A stretch of 64,000 bases of DNA from contig NZ_AP018052.1 in assembly GCF_002356355.1 (NCBI RefSeq), positions 2,666,001 to 2,730,000 on the forward strand, read 5' to 3'. Below, in pieces: positions 15,082-22,488 of this stretch. This DNA is from Thiohalobacter thiocyanaticus (GTDB taxonomy: Bacteria; Pseudomonadota; Gammaproteobacteria; Thiohalobacterales; Thiohalobacteraceae). Below the pieces are notes generated by a model. It saw nothing but the letters and a program-made list of their open reading frames with translations. It was not told the DNA's origin and did not search any database. Numbering within the stretch: position 1 is the stretch's first letter; each line of letters begins with the position of its first letter. The translations under genes and the position numbers were made by a program.

Positions 15082-15600
15082 GTTGGCTCCCATCTGTAAT
15101 AGATCTATAAAATCTGAACCAGCAGCACTCTTGATGGGGAATTCGTTATTTTGAAGCTCCCGAACAATCTCTGGAAGCCGGTGTATGGTTATTCCGTGCT
15201 CGGCAATAAGCGCTACTTCCTGCTCAGATTTGACGTTATTTATGACTAGCTCCGAGGACCACTCGCCTCTCCACAGAGTTTCCATAAGCGACCGCTTCTT
15301 GGCGGCATGGAACTTTCCCTCAACCCACTCGGCGACACCTTTAACAAGCTCCTCCGGCGAACGTGCTGCGCTATTCGCAGCCCGACCAGTCTTTCGTGCG
15401 GCTTTCGGCACCTTAGAGATGTAGCTGACTGGCCTCATTGAAGCCTGGACCTCAACATGGCGACAGACAGGGCTTTCGCTTGATCTGAACTTCACCGCAA
15501 CCAAATCAATTTCGTTAACACCAAGACGGATGCCACGGATAGTGAAGTAACCCTGCCTATTCAACCACTCTTCAACAATTTCTTCGGCCAAAAGGGCCAT
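15037..15600 (-). CDS. PD-(D/E)XK nuclease-like cassette protein
   Basis: 187 residues. The N-terminal half has an Asp followed at the right distance by Glu-x-Gln: GVNEIDLVAVKF then RHVEVQASMRP. That is the usual layout of a PD-(D/E)XK nuclease fold (E-x-D ... E-x-Q/K). An upstream Glu (AEEIVEEWLNRQGY) would complete the site. The domain suggests DNA cleavage or Holliday-type activity, but this is inference. The last 15 residues (about GANTQQGALPDAPSSRR) are encoded by the attC itself. No partner methylase is adjacent. Confidence 0.6.
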   Translation of the reverse strand: MALLAEEIVEEWLNRQGYFTIRGIRLGVNEIDLVAVKFRSSESPVCRHVEVQASMRPVSYISKVPKAARKTGRAANSAARSPEELVKGVAEWVEGKFHAAKKRSLMETLWRGEWSSELVINNVKSEQEVALIAEHGITIHRLPEIVRELQNNEFPIKSAAGSDFIDLLQMGANTQQGALPDAPSSRR

Positions 15601-15620
15601 AGCAGTACCTCGTTACGGAC

Positions 15621-15681
15621 ACACAACGGTTCGCCTCAAGCGCGCGGCGTAGCCGCGTCGCTTTGGAGGCGTTTGTTAGGG
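15621..15681 (-). repeat. attC site of the two-gene cassette 15701-16634
   Basis: 61 bp with cores ACACAAC (15621-15627) and GTTAGGG (15675-15681) and a GCGCGGCGTAGCCGCGTCGC hairpin. It serves two genes, as none lies between 16114 and 16137. Confidence 0.8.
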
Positions 15682-15700
15682 CGGCCTTTTCCATATGATG

Positions 15701-16114
15701 TCATTGAGTTATCAGCGGCTTCAAACGGTCCGAATACTTGAAGCAAGTGCCATTATTTCCCTCATATTCAATTCGTCTGACAATATCCTGCTCGGTCTGC
15801 ATTTTAATCGTACAGCTCAGTGGACCAGGATCAGGAATATAAGATGTTGATGTTGCATTAAAAGGCTGGTTTCCTGCGTTTCCAGTAGTTGTTGTGGTGA
15901 CAGCTGTGGGAAATGGATTTCTTTCCGATGTGGTCCACACATAAACTTTCTTTCCCGCGACGACATACTCATGATCCGGTATACCAAGATAGTCGATTGC
16001 AACATTGATATTTTTATCTTTTAGCTTTGGCAGCGCACGGTTAAATGTATCAAAGCTCATTGCGCAGGCAGTTAGCAGCAATGTCATTATTATGACTGCG
16101 TACAATGTTTTCAT
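15701..16114 (-). CDS. putative lipoprotein (cassette)
   Basis: 137 residues. A signal peptide with lipobox LLTAC (about residues 12-16) implies lipid anchoring. The mature part has LGIPDHEYVVAGKKVYVWTT, a Thr/Asn-rich stretch and two conserved-looking cysteines (LSCTIKM, GTCFKYS). No family was recognised. The ATG at 16114 was chosen; an extension to 16165 would run into the preceding gene. Layout resembles the lipoprotein at 13902-14243. Confidence 0.6.
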   Translation of the reverse strand: MKTLYAVIIMTLLLTACAMSFDTFNRALPKLKDKNINVAIDYLGIPDHEYVVAGKKVYVWTTSERNPFPTAVTTTTTGNAGNQPFNATSTSYIPDPGPLSCTIKMQTEQDIVRRIEYEGNNGTCFKYSDRLKPLITQ

Positions 16115-16136
16115 TAGCGGTTCTCCAGATCGTATA

Positions 16137-16634
16137 TTATGTATTAGCGCTCTCCACGCCATCAATCCAGTTCAGTACACCTTCACTAAATAGGCTGACT
16201 GACATTGACAGTTCCCATGACCGCTTTCCTTCCTGTTCGGCGCCTCGGAAAGTGGTAGTCGGTATCTTTACCCCGTTCTCCAAGTATCTGGACACAGAAT
16301 CAGCATGAATGATTTTGTCGCAAACATCTTTTATCGAGAAGTTGGTAAGGAGATCAGCGTTGTTTCGATATTTATAAAGAAACCCGCAATTAGAAACATA
16401 AGCCACTGTAGATGCGTGATCGACGCCTTGATAGAATTTGGTGCGGAGTCCAATCGCGAGGTTTAGCAGGCTGGCCGTAAACAATTCTTGATACGCAGCC
16501 TTTGTCTTTTCTAGCCCTCCATGGCATGTGCTATCGACAAACAGATGATAGGCGGCTAGATCTAAGGCATGACATTGGATTGCAAGCGTCCGCAATAGAT
16601 CATATGTAACCTTGTGCGTACCAAGTATCTCCAT
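16137..16634 (-). CDS. cassette protein of unknown function (165 aa)
   Basis: 165 residues, soluble, mainly helical. SWELSMSVSLFSEGVLNWIDG and LLNLAIGLRTKFYQGVDH are the most distinctive stretches. I do not recognise the family. It shares one cassette with the downstream lipoprotein gene: only 22 bp separate them and no attC lies between. Two-gene cassettes often carry linked functions, but no function can be assigned to either. Confidence 0.6.
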   Translation of the reverse strand: MEILGTHKVTYDLLRTLAIQCHALDLAAYHLFVDSTCHGGLEKTKAAYQELFTASLLNLAIGLRTKFYQGVDHASTVAYVSNCGFLYKYRNNADLLTNFSIKDVCDKIIHADSVSRYLENGVKIPTTTFRGAEQEGKRSWELSMSVSLFSEGVLNWIDGVESANT

Positions 16635-16641
16635 GTTTTCG

Positions 16642-16717
16642 CCCTAACGCACTGCATCACCGGTGAAAAACCGAAGCGAAGCGAAGGATTTTTATCCGGT
16701 GCATGGCATTGTTAGCC
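16642..16717 (-). repeat. attC site of the 16724-17029 cassette
   Basis: 76 bp with cores CCCTAAC (16642-16648) and GTTAGCC (16711-16717) and arms CACCGGTG-like / CACCGGAT around a run of GAAGC repeats. Confidence 0.8.
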
Positions 16718-16723
16718 GTATAA

Positions 16724-17029
16724 TCAAACCTCAATGTCATTGTCGACCACAACACTAACTTCACTAAACACATGAGGTAAATCATATTTTAGGCATTCCA
16801 GCGTTATCTCCGGACTCACAACCTCAAACTGAGGCGGAACCAATTCTGAATCCCCATTCTCGATGCTCCAGCAAAGCCACCGCACATACACCTCCTCCCC
16901 ATTCGAGGATTTCTCCCAGACAGGTTCACCTGACACACTAACATGCAAGGTACAGCCTGGACCTTCATGTTCAGCTATAGCCATAGAGATGCGCTTTAAC
17001 AAAGGGGAGTTATTAACGTTAAGTTTCAC
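16724..17029 (-). CDS. cassette protein of unknown function (101 aa)
   Basis: 101 residues, probably an alpha/beta fold: SNGEEVYVRWLCWSIENGDSE in the middle and a hydrophobic C-terminal strand (EVSVVVDNDIEV). No signal peptide, membrane segment or known family. It is the cassette just distal to the transposase cassettes, and its upstream boundary is the core GTTAGCC at 17048-17054. Confidence 0.55.
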   Translation of the reverse strand: MKLNVNNSPLLKRISMAIAEHEGPGCTLHVSVSGEPVWEKSSNGEEVYVRWLCWSIENGDSELVPPQFEVVSPEITLECLKYDLPHVFSEVSVVVDNDIEV

Positions 17030-17047
17030 TTAATTCTTTTACCTTAC

Positions 17048-17156
17048 GGCTAACGTTTTAGTTGAGCCGCCGCCCTCCGGCCAAAAATTTTTCATCCATC
17101 CCACTTGGCGGGGACCACCCAATGCCTGTACGGTCGGCTCGAACGCCTTGTTGCAC
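17048..17156 (-). repeat. attC site of the distal transposase cassette
   Basis: 109 bp. Cores are GTTGCAC/GTGCAAC (17150-17156) and GGCTAAC (17048-17054). The arms on the minus strand are AAGGCGTTCGAGCCG and CGGCTCAACTAAAACG, a very common attC pattern. The last 32 codons of the transposase gene lie inside it. Confidence 0.85.
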
Positions 17157-18390
17157 AAGCCCCACCTCGTGCGCGGCCGGCGAGGGACTCTTTATATAGG
17201 ATTTTTTGCGACGGGTGCTGCGATAGTGCAGTAGGGCCGCGCCGCAATCCGGACAAACCCGCGTTGCCTTGGGCGGAAGTATGACCTCCTCACCCCGAGG
17301 CCGTCCCAGCTGCTCGCGGACGCAATCGCGCTTGTCGCGCGCTCCGGGCACGTAGAGCCCATAGTAGCGCAGATTATGCTGGCCTTTCACGGGAACATGC
17401 CACAGCAGCCGTCGGATAAACTCCTCAGTCTTGAGCGTTATTGACTTGTCTTTCCCATCCCGATGATCGCGATAGCGAAAGCTCACCTGCTCGTCGTCAT
17501 AACGGATCAACCGCGCATCCTTGATCGGCCCGCCACGGAGGTAGCGGGACAGATAGTTGGTCACGCCGCTGCCGTGATCGTAGGGCCCCTGGATACATAC
17601 ATTCCACCCTTTACGTGCCACCCGGGCAAGCACACGCCGCCAGTCACGGTCCTGCCAATGTCTCGGCAGTCTCAGGTCTCCCTTAGCATAGGCCACGTTC
17701 AACCAATTCAGCCATTTCCCCCGGAACTTGGCTTTGAGTACGCCAACGGGTAGCAAAAAGGGCTTCTTCAGTTCGCGCCAGTCCTCACCCGACACGCCGC
17801 CTCCTGTCACCAGCATGTGGACATGCGGATGAAACGACGCTGTCCGCCCCCACGTGTGCAGCGCGGCCAGGATCCCCACCTCAGCGCCGAGGTAACGCTC
17901 ATCGCGTAGCAGCTCCCGTAGCGTTTCCGCCGCTGCCTTGAATAAATGATCGGCGCTCCATTGGCGATTGTATTGCCAAAGCTCATTCAACTCATGCGGC
18001 AATGTGAATACCACATGGTAGTGCGTGCACGGCAGCAGCCTTGCACGCGTCTTGTCCAGCCATTGCTGATTGTAGGCATGCTGACACCGTGGGCAGCTGC
18101 GATGACGGCAGGCATGGGCCTGTTGCTCAATATGCCCGTCCCGTTCACACAGCCATTCCTCATAACCCAATTCATTCTCACAGCATTGCATTATTGCCAT
18201 GGCTGCGTGATGTTGGTCGACACTCACTCCATGCTTATCCCGGTAGCACGCATAACTCTGTGCCAGGATGTTCTTCAGGGTCGCCTCCATGCGATCCTCC
18301 TCCGTGTTTTTTTTATGTGCTATTATCTTGTAATCGCTCGCCAATGTACGTTAGCGATCACTTCTCTTAACCTTCCTTTTATTTGTGCAA
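17054..18390 (-). mobile_element. gene cassette carrying an IS91-type transposase (distal copy)
   Basis: 1337 bp, identical to the copy at 18391-19727. It starts TTGCACAAATAAAAGG on the minus strand and ends with an attC. Its boundaries fall exactly at the G/TT recombination point of the cassette cores, so it is a cassette rather than a plain insertion sequence. Confidence 0.8.
17058..18290 (-). CDS. IS91-family HUH (Y2) transposase, distal copy
   Basis: 410 residues. An N-terminal zinc-binding region (CRHRSCPRCQ) precedes the HUH relaxase motif HPHVHMLVTGGG (His156, His158) and a Y2 tyrosine pair, Tyr246 and Tyr250 (TNYLSRYLRGG). These act as rolling-circle nucleophiles on single-stranded DNA. 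A second CxxC (CPDCGAALL) is near the C-terminus. The ATG at 18290 follows AGGAGGA; a frame to 18344 was rejected. The final residues after VGLVQQ are encoded by the attC site, so the natural C-terminus of the enzyme may end before that. The gene is identical to 18395-19627. Confidence 0.85.
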   Translation of the reverse strand: MEATLKNILAQSYACYRDKHGVSVDQHHAAMAIMQCCENELGYEEWLCERDGHIEQQAHACRHRSCPRCQHAYNQQWLDKTRARLLPCTHYHVVFTLPHELNELWQYNRQWSADHLFKAAAETLRELLRDERYLGAEVGILAALHTWGRTASFHPHVHMLVTGGGVSGEDWRELKKPFLLPVGVLKAKFRGKWLNWLNVAYAKGDLRLPRHWQDRDWRRVLARVARKGWNVCIQGPYDHGSGVTNYLSRYLRGGPIKDARLIRYDDEQVSFRYRDHRDGKDKSITLKTEEFIRRLLWHVPVKGQHNLRYYGLYVPGARDKRDCVREQLGRPRGEEVILPPKATRVCPDCGAALLHYRSTRRKKSYIKSPSPAAHEVGLVQQGVRADRTGIGWSPPSGMDEKFLAGGRRLN

Positions 18391-18493
18391 CGTTTTAGTT
18401 GAGCCGCCGCCCTCCGGCCAAAAATTTTTCATCCATCCCACTTGGCGGGGACCACCCAATGCCTGTACGGTCGGCTCGAACGCCTTGTTGCAC
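18385..18493 (-). repeat. attC site of the attI-proximal transposase cassette
   Basis: 109 bp, with perfectly complementary outer cores GTGCAAC (18385-18391) and GTTGCAC (18487-18493) and the same inner arms as the distal copy. It forms the exact junction between the two cassettes. Confidence 0.88.
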
Positions 18494-19727
18494 AAGCCCC
18501 ACCTCGTGCGCGGCCGGCGAGGGACTCTTTATATAGGATTTTTTGCGACGGGTGCTGCGATAGTGCAGTAGGGCCGCGCCGCAATCCGGACAAACCCGCG
18601 TTGCCTTGGGCGGAAGTATGACCTCCTCACCCCGAGGCCGTCCCAGCTGCTCGCGGACGCAATCGCGCTTGTCGCGCGCTCCGGGCACGTAGAGCCCATA
18701 GTAGCGCAGATTATGCTGGCCTTTCACGGGAACATGCCACAGCAGCCGTCGGATAAACTCCTCAGTCTTGAGCGTTATTGACTTGTCTTTCCCATCCCGA
18801 TGATCGCGATAGCGAAAGCTCACCTGCTCGTCGTCATAACGGATCAACCGCGCATCCTTGATCGGCCCGCCACGGAGGTAGCGGGACAGATAGTTGGTCA
18901 CGCCGCTGCCGTGATCGTAGGGCCCCTGGATACATACATTCCACCCTTTACGTGCCACCCGGGCAAGCACACGCCGCCAGTCACGGTCCTGCCAATGTCT
19001 CGGCAGTCTCAGGTCTCCCTTAGCATAGGCCACGTTCAACCAATTCAGCCATTTCCCCCGGAACTTGGCTTTGAGTACGCCAACGGGTAGCAAAAAGGGC
19101 TTCTTCAGTTCGCGCCAGTCCTCACCCGACACGCCGCCTCCTGTCACCAGCATGTGGACATGCGGATGAAACGACGCTGTCCGCCCCCACGTGTGCAGCG
19201 CGGCCAGGATCCCCACCTCAGCGCCGAGGTAACGCTCATCGCGTAGCAGCTCCCGTAGCGTTTCCGCCGCTGCCTTGAATAAATGATCGGCGCTCCATTG
19301 GCGATTGTATTGCCAAAGCTCATTCAACTCATGCGGCAATGTGAATACCACATGGTAGTGCGTGCACGGCAGCAGCCTTGCACGCGTCTTGTCCAGCCAT
19401 TGCTGATTGTAGGCATGCTGACACCGTGGGCAGCTGCGATGACGGCAGGCATGGGCCTGTTGCTCAATATGCCCGTCCCGTTCACACAGCCATTCCTCAT
19501 AACCCAATTCATTCTCACAGCATTGCATTATTGCCATGGCTGCGTGATGTTGGTCGACACTCACTCCATGCTTATCCCGGTAGCACGCATAACTCTGTGC
19601 CAGGATGTTCTTCAGGGTCGCCTCCATGCGATCCTCCTCCGTGTTTTTTTTATGTGCTATTATCTTGTAATCGCTCGCCAATGTACGTTAGCGATCACTT
19701 CTCTTAACCTTCCTTTTATTTGTGCAA
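18391..19727 (-). mobile_element. gene cassette carrying an IS91-type transposase (attI-proximal copy)
   Basis: 1337 bp direct repeat of 17054-18390, in the same orientation, in the first array position after attI. Identity over the full coding region points to a very recent duplication or two insertions of the same circle. Confidence 0.8.
18395..19627 (-). CDS. IS91-family HUH (Y2) transposase, proximal copy
   Basis: Same protein as 17058-18290. The leader of about 100 bp between the cassette start and the ATG contains an AT-rich stretch (ATGTGC-like, 19650-19680) but no clear promoter. Expression could come from the integron promoter in the attI region, as for other first-position cassettes. 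Whether IS91 ori and ter ends survive around the gene cannot be seen; the positions they should occupy hold cassette ends. Confidence 0.85.
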   Translation of the reverse strand: MEATLKNILAQSYACYRDKHGVSVDQHHAAMAIMQCCENELGYEEWLCERDGHIEQQAHACRHRSCPRCQHAYNQQWLDKTRARLLPCTHYHVVFTLPHELNELWQYNRQWSADHLFKAAAETLRELLRDERYLGAEVGILAALHTWGRTASFHPHVHMLVTGGGVSGEDWRELKKPFLLPVGVLKAKFRGKWLNWLNVAYAKGDLRLPRHWQDRDWRRVLARVARKGWNVCIQGPYDHGSGVTNYLSRYLRGGPIKDARLIRYDDEQVSFRYRDHRDGKDKSITLKTEEFIRRLLWHVPVKGQHNLRYYGLYVPGARDKRDCVREQLGRPRGEEVILPPKATRVCPDCGAALLHYRSTRRKKSYIKSPSPAAHEVGLVQQGVRADRTGIGWSPPSGMDEKFLAGGRRLN

Positions 19728-19866
19728 CAGTGTCTTAGACGGATTCTTTAGTATTGGTAATAGTGCGGAATCGGGATATTGTGCGAACAGCCGATTCGGC
19801 ATAGTATTTTTGTTGCCGGACTGGTTTATCCGGGCAGGATGCCCGACCTGAACAAGGAGTGTTCAT
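19722..19866. promoter_or_regulatory. attI recombination site and intI / cassette promoter region
   Basis: 145 bp between the first cassette and the integrase start. The core GTGCAAC (19722-19728; GTTGCAC on the minus strand) marks the recombination point with the first cassette. The intI Shine-Dalgarno AAGGAG is six bases before the ATG. The Pc promoter for the minus-strand cassettes should lie here or inside intI, but I cannot point to unambiguous boxes. No LexA-type CTGT-N8-ACAG site was found. Confidence 0.6.
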
Positions 19867-21279
19867 ATGTCCGAATCCCCTGGCGGCGGCGATCCCGCCG
19901 TAGTTCGTTTTTATGATAATTATCTGAAATGTCTGCATAATGCCGGCATCCCCCAGAAACAGCGGCGCTGGTTTGTCAAGCATATCGAAGGCTTTGTCGA
20001 GGCGCAACGCGGGCGCGGGATCAGAACCCTTTCAGCCGCAAACATCAGCCAGTACCTGGAAACGATAGGCCGCCGGAAACGGCTTACTGACTGGCAGTTT
20101 CGGCAGATCGTTCATGCTATCCGGATATTGTACTGCGGCCTTCTGGCTTCCCCGTTGTGTCAGGAAATTGACTGGCAATACTGGATCGATGCATCCCAGC
20201 ATCTCGGCAGCGATCATCCCTCACAGGCAAGGCAGCTGACGCCAGAGGAGCTAGGCCATCTCAAGGAACGCTCCGGCAGCGGGCCGCTCAACCATGTCAG
20301 GGCCAGTCACCGCGATCTGCTGGTCCGTTTCACCACCGAGATCCGTGCCCGCGGTCTCGCCTACCGCACCGAACAGAGTTACGAGCAGTGGCTCTGCCGC
20401 TTCATCCTGTTCTGTAAGGGGGCATCACCCGAGTCGGTGGGCCCGCCCGAGGTCAGGGCGTTTCTGGATCATCTCGCCGTCATCCGCCATGTCAGTGCCA
20501 GCACCCAGAACCAGGCCCTCAATGCCCTGGTTTTTCTCTACAAGCAGGTCCTTGGACGTGATCCCGGCGATCTTGATAGCTTTGTCCGCGCCCGGCGGCC
20601 GAGGAATCTGCCGGTGGTACTCAGCCGGGACGAGGTCACTGTCCTGTTGTCACATCTTACAGGCACTGCACATCTTATCGCCTCCCTGCTGTACGGAACC
20701 GGTATGCGCCTGCTGGAGGGGCTGAGACTCAGGGTCCAGGATATCGATTTCGCCAATGGGCGCATCCATGTCCACCGCGGCAAGGGCAACAAGGACCGCT
20801 ACGTCCCGCTGCCGATCAGCCTTCAGGACTCACTGAAGGAGCAGATCAGAACGGTGGAACGGCTGCATCGCGATGATTTCGCGGCCGGGCACGGAGAGGT
20901 CAGGCTGCCCGATGCCCTGGCACGCAAATACCGCAACGCCGGGCGGGAGTTGAAATGGCAGTACCTGTTCCCGTCCACTCGCCTGGCGGCAGACCCTTAC
21001 GGCGGCACGATCCGTCGTCATCACCTGCACGAGAGCGCGCTGCAGAAAGCGGTAAAACGGGCTGCGGCGGTATCCGGGCTGAACAAGCGGGTGGGCTGCC
21101 ATACCCTGCGGCACAGCTTCGCCACGCATTTACTGGAGGCCGGACACGACATCCGCACGGTGCAGGAACTGTTGGGGCATGCCAACGTCTCCACCACCAT
21201 GGTCTACACGCATGTGATGAACCGGCCCGGGGTGGGCGTGTGCAGTCCGCTGGATATCGGTCGGGGCGGGGTTACTTGA
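19867..21279 (+). CDS. intI: integron integrase with N-terminal extension
   Basis: 470 residues, tyrosine recombinase. Catalytic residues: Arg281 ([10 protein letters not shown]), His412 and Arg415 ([11 protein letters not shown]), His438 (LLGHANV) and Tyr447 (TTMVYTHV). The stretch from about 345 to 400 ([19 protein letters not shown] and [12 protein letters not shown]) is the extra helix insertion found only in integron integrases, so this is not a phage integrase. Numbering is offset by about 135 residues from classical IntI1. The N-terminal 1-135 form an additional SAM-like DNA-binding segment ([20 protein letters not shown]). It should recombine attI with folded attC single strands. Its stop overlaps sspB convergently by 8 bp. 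Confidence 0.92.
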   Translation: MSESPGGGDPAVVRFYDNYLKCLHNAGIPQKQRRWFVKHIEGFVEAQRGRGIRTLSAANISQYLETIGRRKRLTDWQFRQIVHAIRILYCGLLASPLCQEIDWQYWIDASQHLGSDHPSQARQLTPEELGHLKERSGSGPLNHVRASHRDLLVRFTTEIRARGLAYRTEQSYEQWLCRFILFCKGASPESVGPPEVRAFLDHLAVIRHVSASTQNQALNALVFLYKQVLGRDPGDLDSFVRARRPRNLPVVLSRDEVTVLLSHLTGTAHLIASLLYGTGMRLLEGLRLRVQDIDFANGRIHVHRGKGNKDRYVPLPISLQDSLKEQIRTVERLHRDDFAAGHGEVRLPDALARKYRNAGRELKWQYLFPSTRLAADPYGGTIRRHHLHESALQKAVKRAAAVSGLNKRVGCHTLRHSFATHLLEAGHDIRTVQELLGHANVSTTMVYTHVMNRPGVGVCSPLDIGRGGVT

Positions 21280-21682
21280 CCACCTTGAGCGAGGGCCGGC
21301 CCTTGTCGTCGACGGACTTGCCCTGGTCCGGGCCACCGCCGCCGTCGGGCGGCTCGGGGCCGTATTCGTCCTCGTTGAACATCATGCCGCGGCCGTTTTC
21401 CTGGGCGTAGATGGCGAGCACGGCGGGCAGCGGGATGACGATCTCCCAGGCGCGGCCCTGGAAGCGGGCGCTGAACAGGATGTACTCGTTGCCCAGTTCC
21501 AGCCCGGCGACGGCGGTGGGATTGATGTTGAGCACGATCTTGCCCTCGTCGACGAACTGTTGCGGGACTTCGACGCCGGGATAGTCGGCATTGATCAGCA
21601 GATAGGGGGTCTGGCCGTTGTCGATGATCCAATCGTTGATGGCGCGGATCAGGTACGGCCGGCTGGGGCTCATGTCTTCCAT
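21272..21682 (-). CDS. sspB: SspB, ClpXP protease specificity-enhancing factor
   Basis: 136 residues. The fold domain [20 protein letters not shown] through [20 protein letters not shown] and the aromatic [28 protein letters not shown] match SspB, which binds ssrA-tagged peptides and delivers them to ClpXP. The C-terminus is flexible, with a short tail (GRPSLKVVK) that is the ClpX-docking XB motif. An alternative ATG lies three codons later. It follows sspA on the same strand, the usual sspAB operon order. The 3' end overlaps the integrase gene by 8 bp on the opposite strand. Confidence 0.9.
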   Translation of the reverse strand: MEDMSPSRPYLIRAINDWIIDNGQTPYLLINADYPGVEVPQQFVDEGKIVLNINPTAVAGLELGNEYILFSARFQGRAWEIVIPLPAVLAIYAQENGRGMMFNEDEYGPEPPDGGGGPDQGKSVDDKGRPSLKVVK

Positions 21683-21735
21683 AGGACCGGACTTGCAGAT
21701 GCGGCGCGGAACGGCGGCGTTCCGGCCGGTGAGTT

Positions 21736-22362
21736 TCAGTCGCGCATTTCGCGTTCGGCGTCGGTCAGGCTCTGCTGGAACGAGTCGCGGGCGAAGATGC
21801 GCTCGGCGTAGTCCCAGACGGCCTTGGACTGCTTGGGCAGATCGATCTTGTAGACCGGCAGCCGCCACAGCAGCGGGGCCACGTAGCAGTCGATGAGGCT
21901 GAATTCCTCGCTGAGGAAGAACGGCATGGCGGCGAACACCTCGGCGCTGGAGGCGATGCTGTCGCGCAGCATCTTGCGGGCCTTGGCGGCGGCCTTCTCG
22001 CCCTTGGTATCGATATCGCGCAGCAGGCCGTACCAGTCCTGGTCGATACGGTACATGGCCAGGCGCGCCTTGGCGCGGGAGACCGGGTCCACCGGCATCA
22101 GCGGCGGGTGCGGGAAACGCTCGTCCAGATACTCCATGATGACGTGGGAATCGTAGAGCACCAGTTCGCGGTCCACCAGCGTCGGCACGGTCTGGTAGGG
22201 ATTCAAATCGATCAGGTCTTCCGGCAGGTTGTCCAGATCGACATTGACCACTTCCACGGTGATGCCCTTTTCGGCCAGCACGATGCGCGCGCGGTGGCTG
22301 TAGGGACAGTTGGCACTGGAAAAGAGCGTCATGACGGAACGGCGATTGGCGACTACAGCCAT
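21736..22362 (-). CDS. sspA: SspA, stringent starvation protein A
   Basis: 208 residues with glutathione S-transferase fold: a thioredoxin-like N-terminal domain (VMTLFSSANCPYSHRARIVLAEKG) followed by a helical C-terminal domain. It also has ETV-like signature LNPYQTVPTLVDRELVLYDSHVIMEYLDERFPHPPLMP. SspA binds RNA polymerase and is linked to stationary phase, acid tolerance and phage P1 late genes. It has no GST activity. The Shine-Dalgarno AGGAG precedes the ATG at 22362. sspB follows. Confidence 0.92.
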   Translation of the reverse strand: MAVVANRRSVMTLFSSANCPYSHRARIVLAEKGITVEVVNVDLDNLPEDLIDLNPYQTVPTLVDRELVLYDSHVIMEYLDERFPHPPLMPVDPVSRAKARLAMYRIDQDWYGLLRDIDTKGEKAAAKARKMLRDSIASSAEVFAAMPFFLSEEFSLIDCYVAPLLWRLPVYKIDLPKQSKAVWDYAERIFARDSFQQSLTDAEREMRD

Positions 22363-22488
22363 CTGGATTTACTCCTGGGCGACTCCGGGTTGGGCGTACG
22401 TGCGCAGAGTATACCTGAAAAGCACCGAGCCGGGGCGTACTCGAACGCCACCGGCCCGGGGCTTACCTGTACTGTCTGGAACGTGTTG

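Larger units (their letters stand above)
7181..21279. mobile_element. chromosomal integron (integrase plus minus-strand cassette array)
   Basis: An integron integrase at 19867-21279 on the plus strand diverges from a run of small minus-strand genes extending to about 7180. The genes are separated by imperfect inverted repeats that begin and end with GTTRRRY/RYYYAAC cores and have conserved polarity. These are the features of attC sites. About 15 cassettes can be counted, with two IS3-family insertions in one attC. The array starts next to attI at about 19728. Its base composition is lower in GC than the flanking genes. The integron sits downstream of sspB, and the integrase and sspB stop codons overlap convergently. 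Confidence 0.9.

Noticed and set aside
7577-17156. CRISPR array suggested by the regularly spaced repeats
   Set aside because: The repeats differ in length and centre, are palindromic with GTTRRRY ends, and lie between genes, as attC sites do. No cas gene is present.
18395-19681. Start of the transposase at 19681 or 18344 (428 residues)
   Set aside because: That start is a non-ATG codon without Shine-Dalgarno, whereas the ATG at 19627 or 18290 follows AGGAGGA.
19735-19866. A LexA box in the attI/intI promoter region
   Set aside because: No CTGT-N8-ACAG palindrome of the right spacing was found; TTGTGCGAACAG is too short to count.
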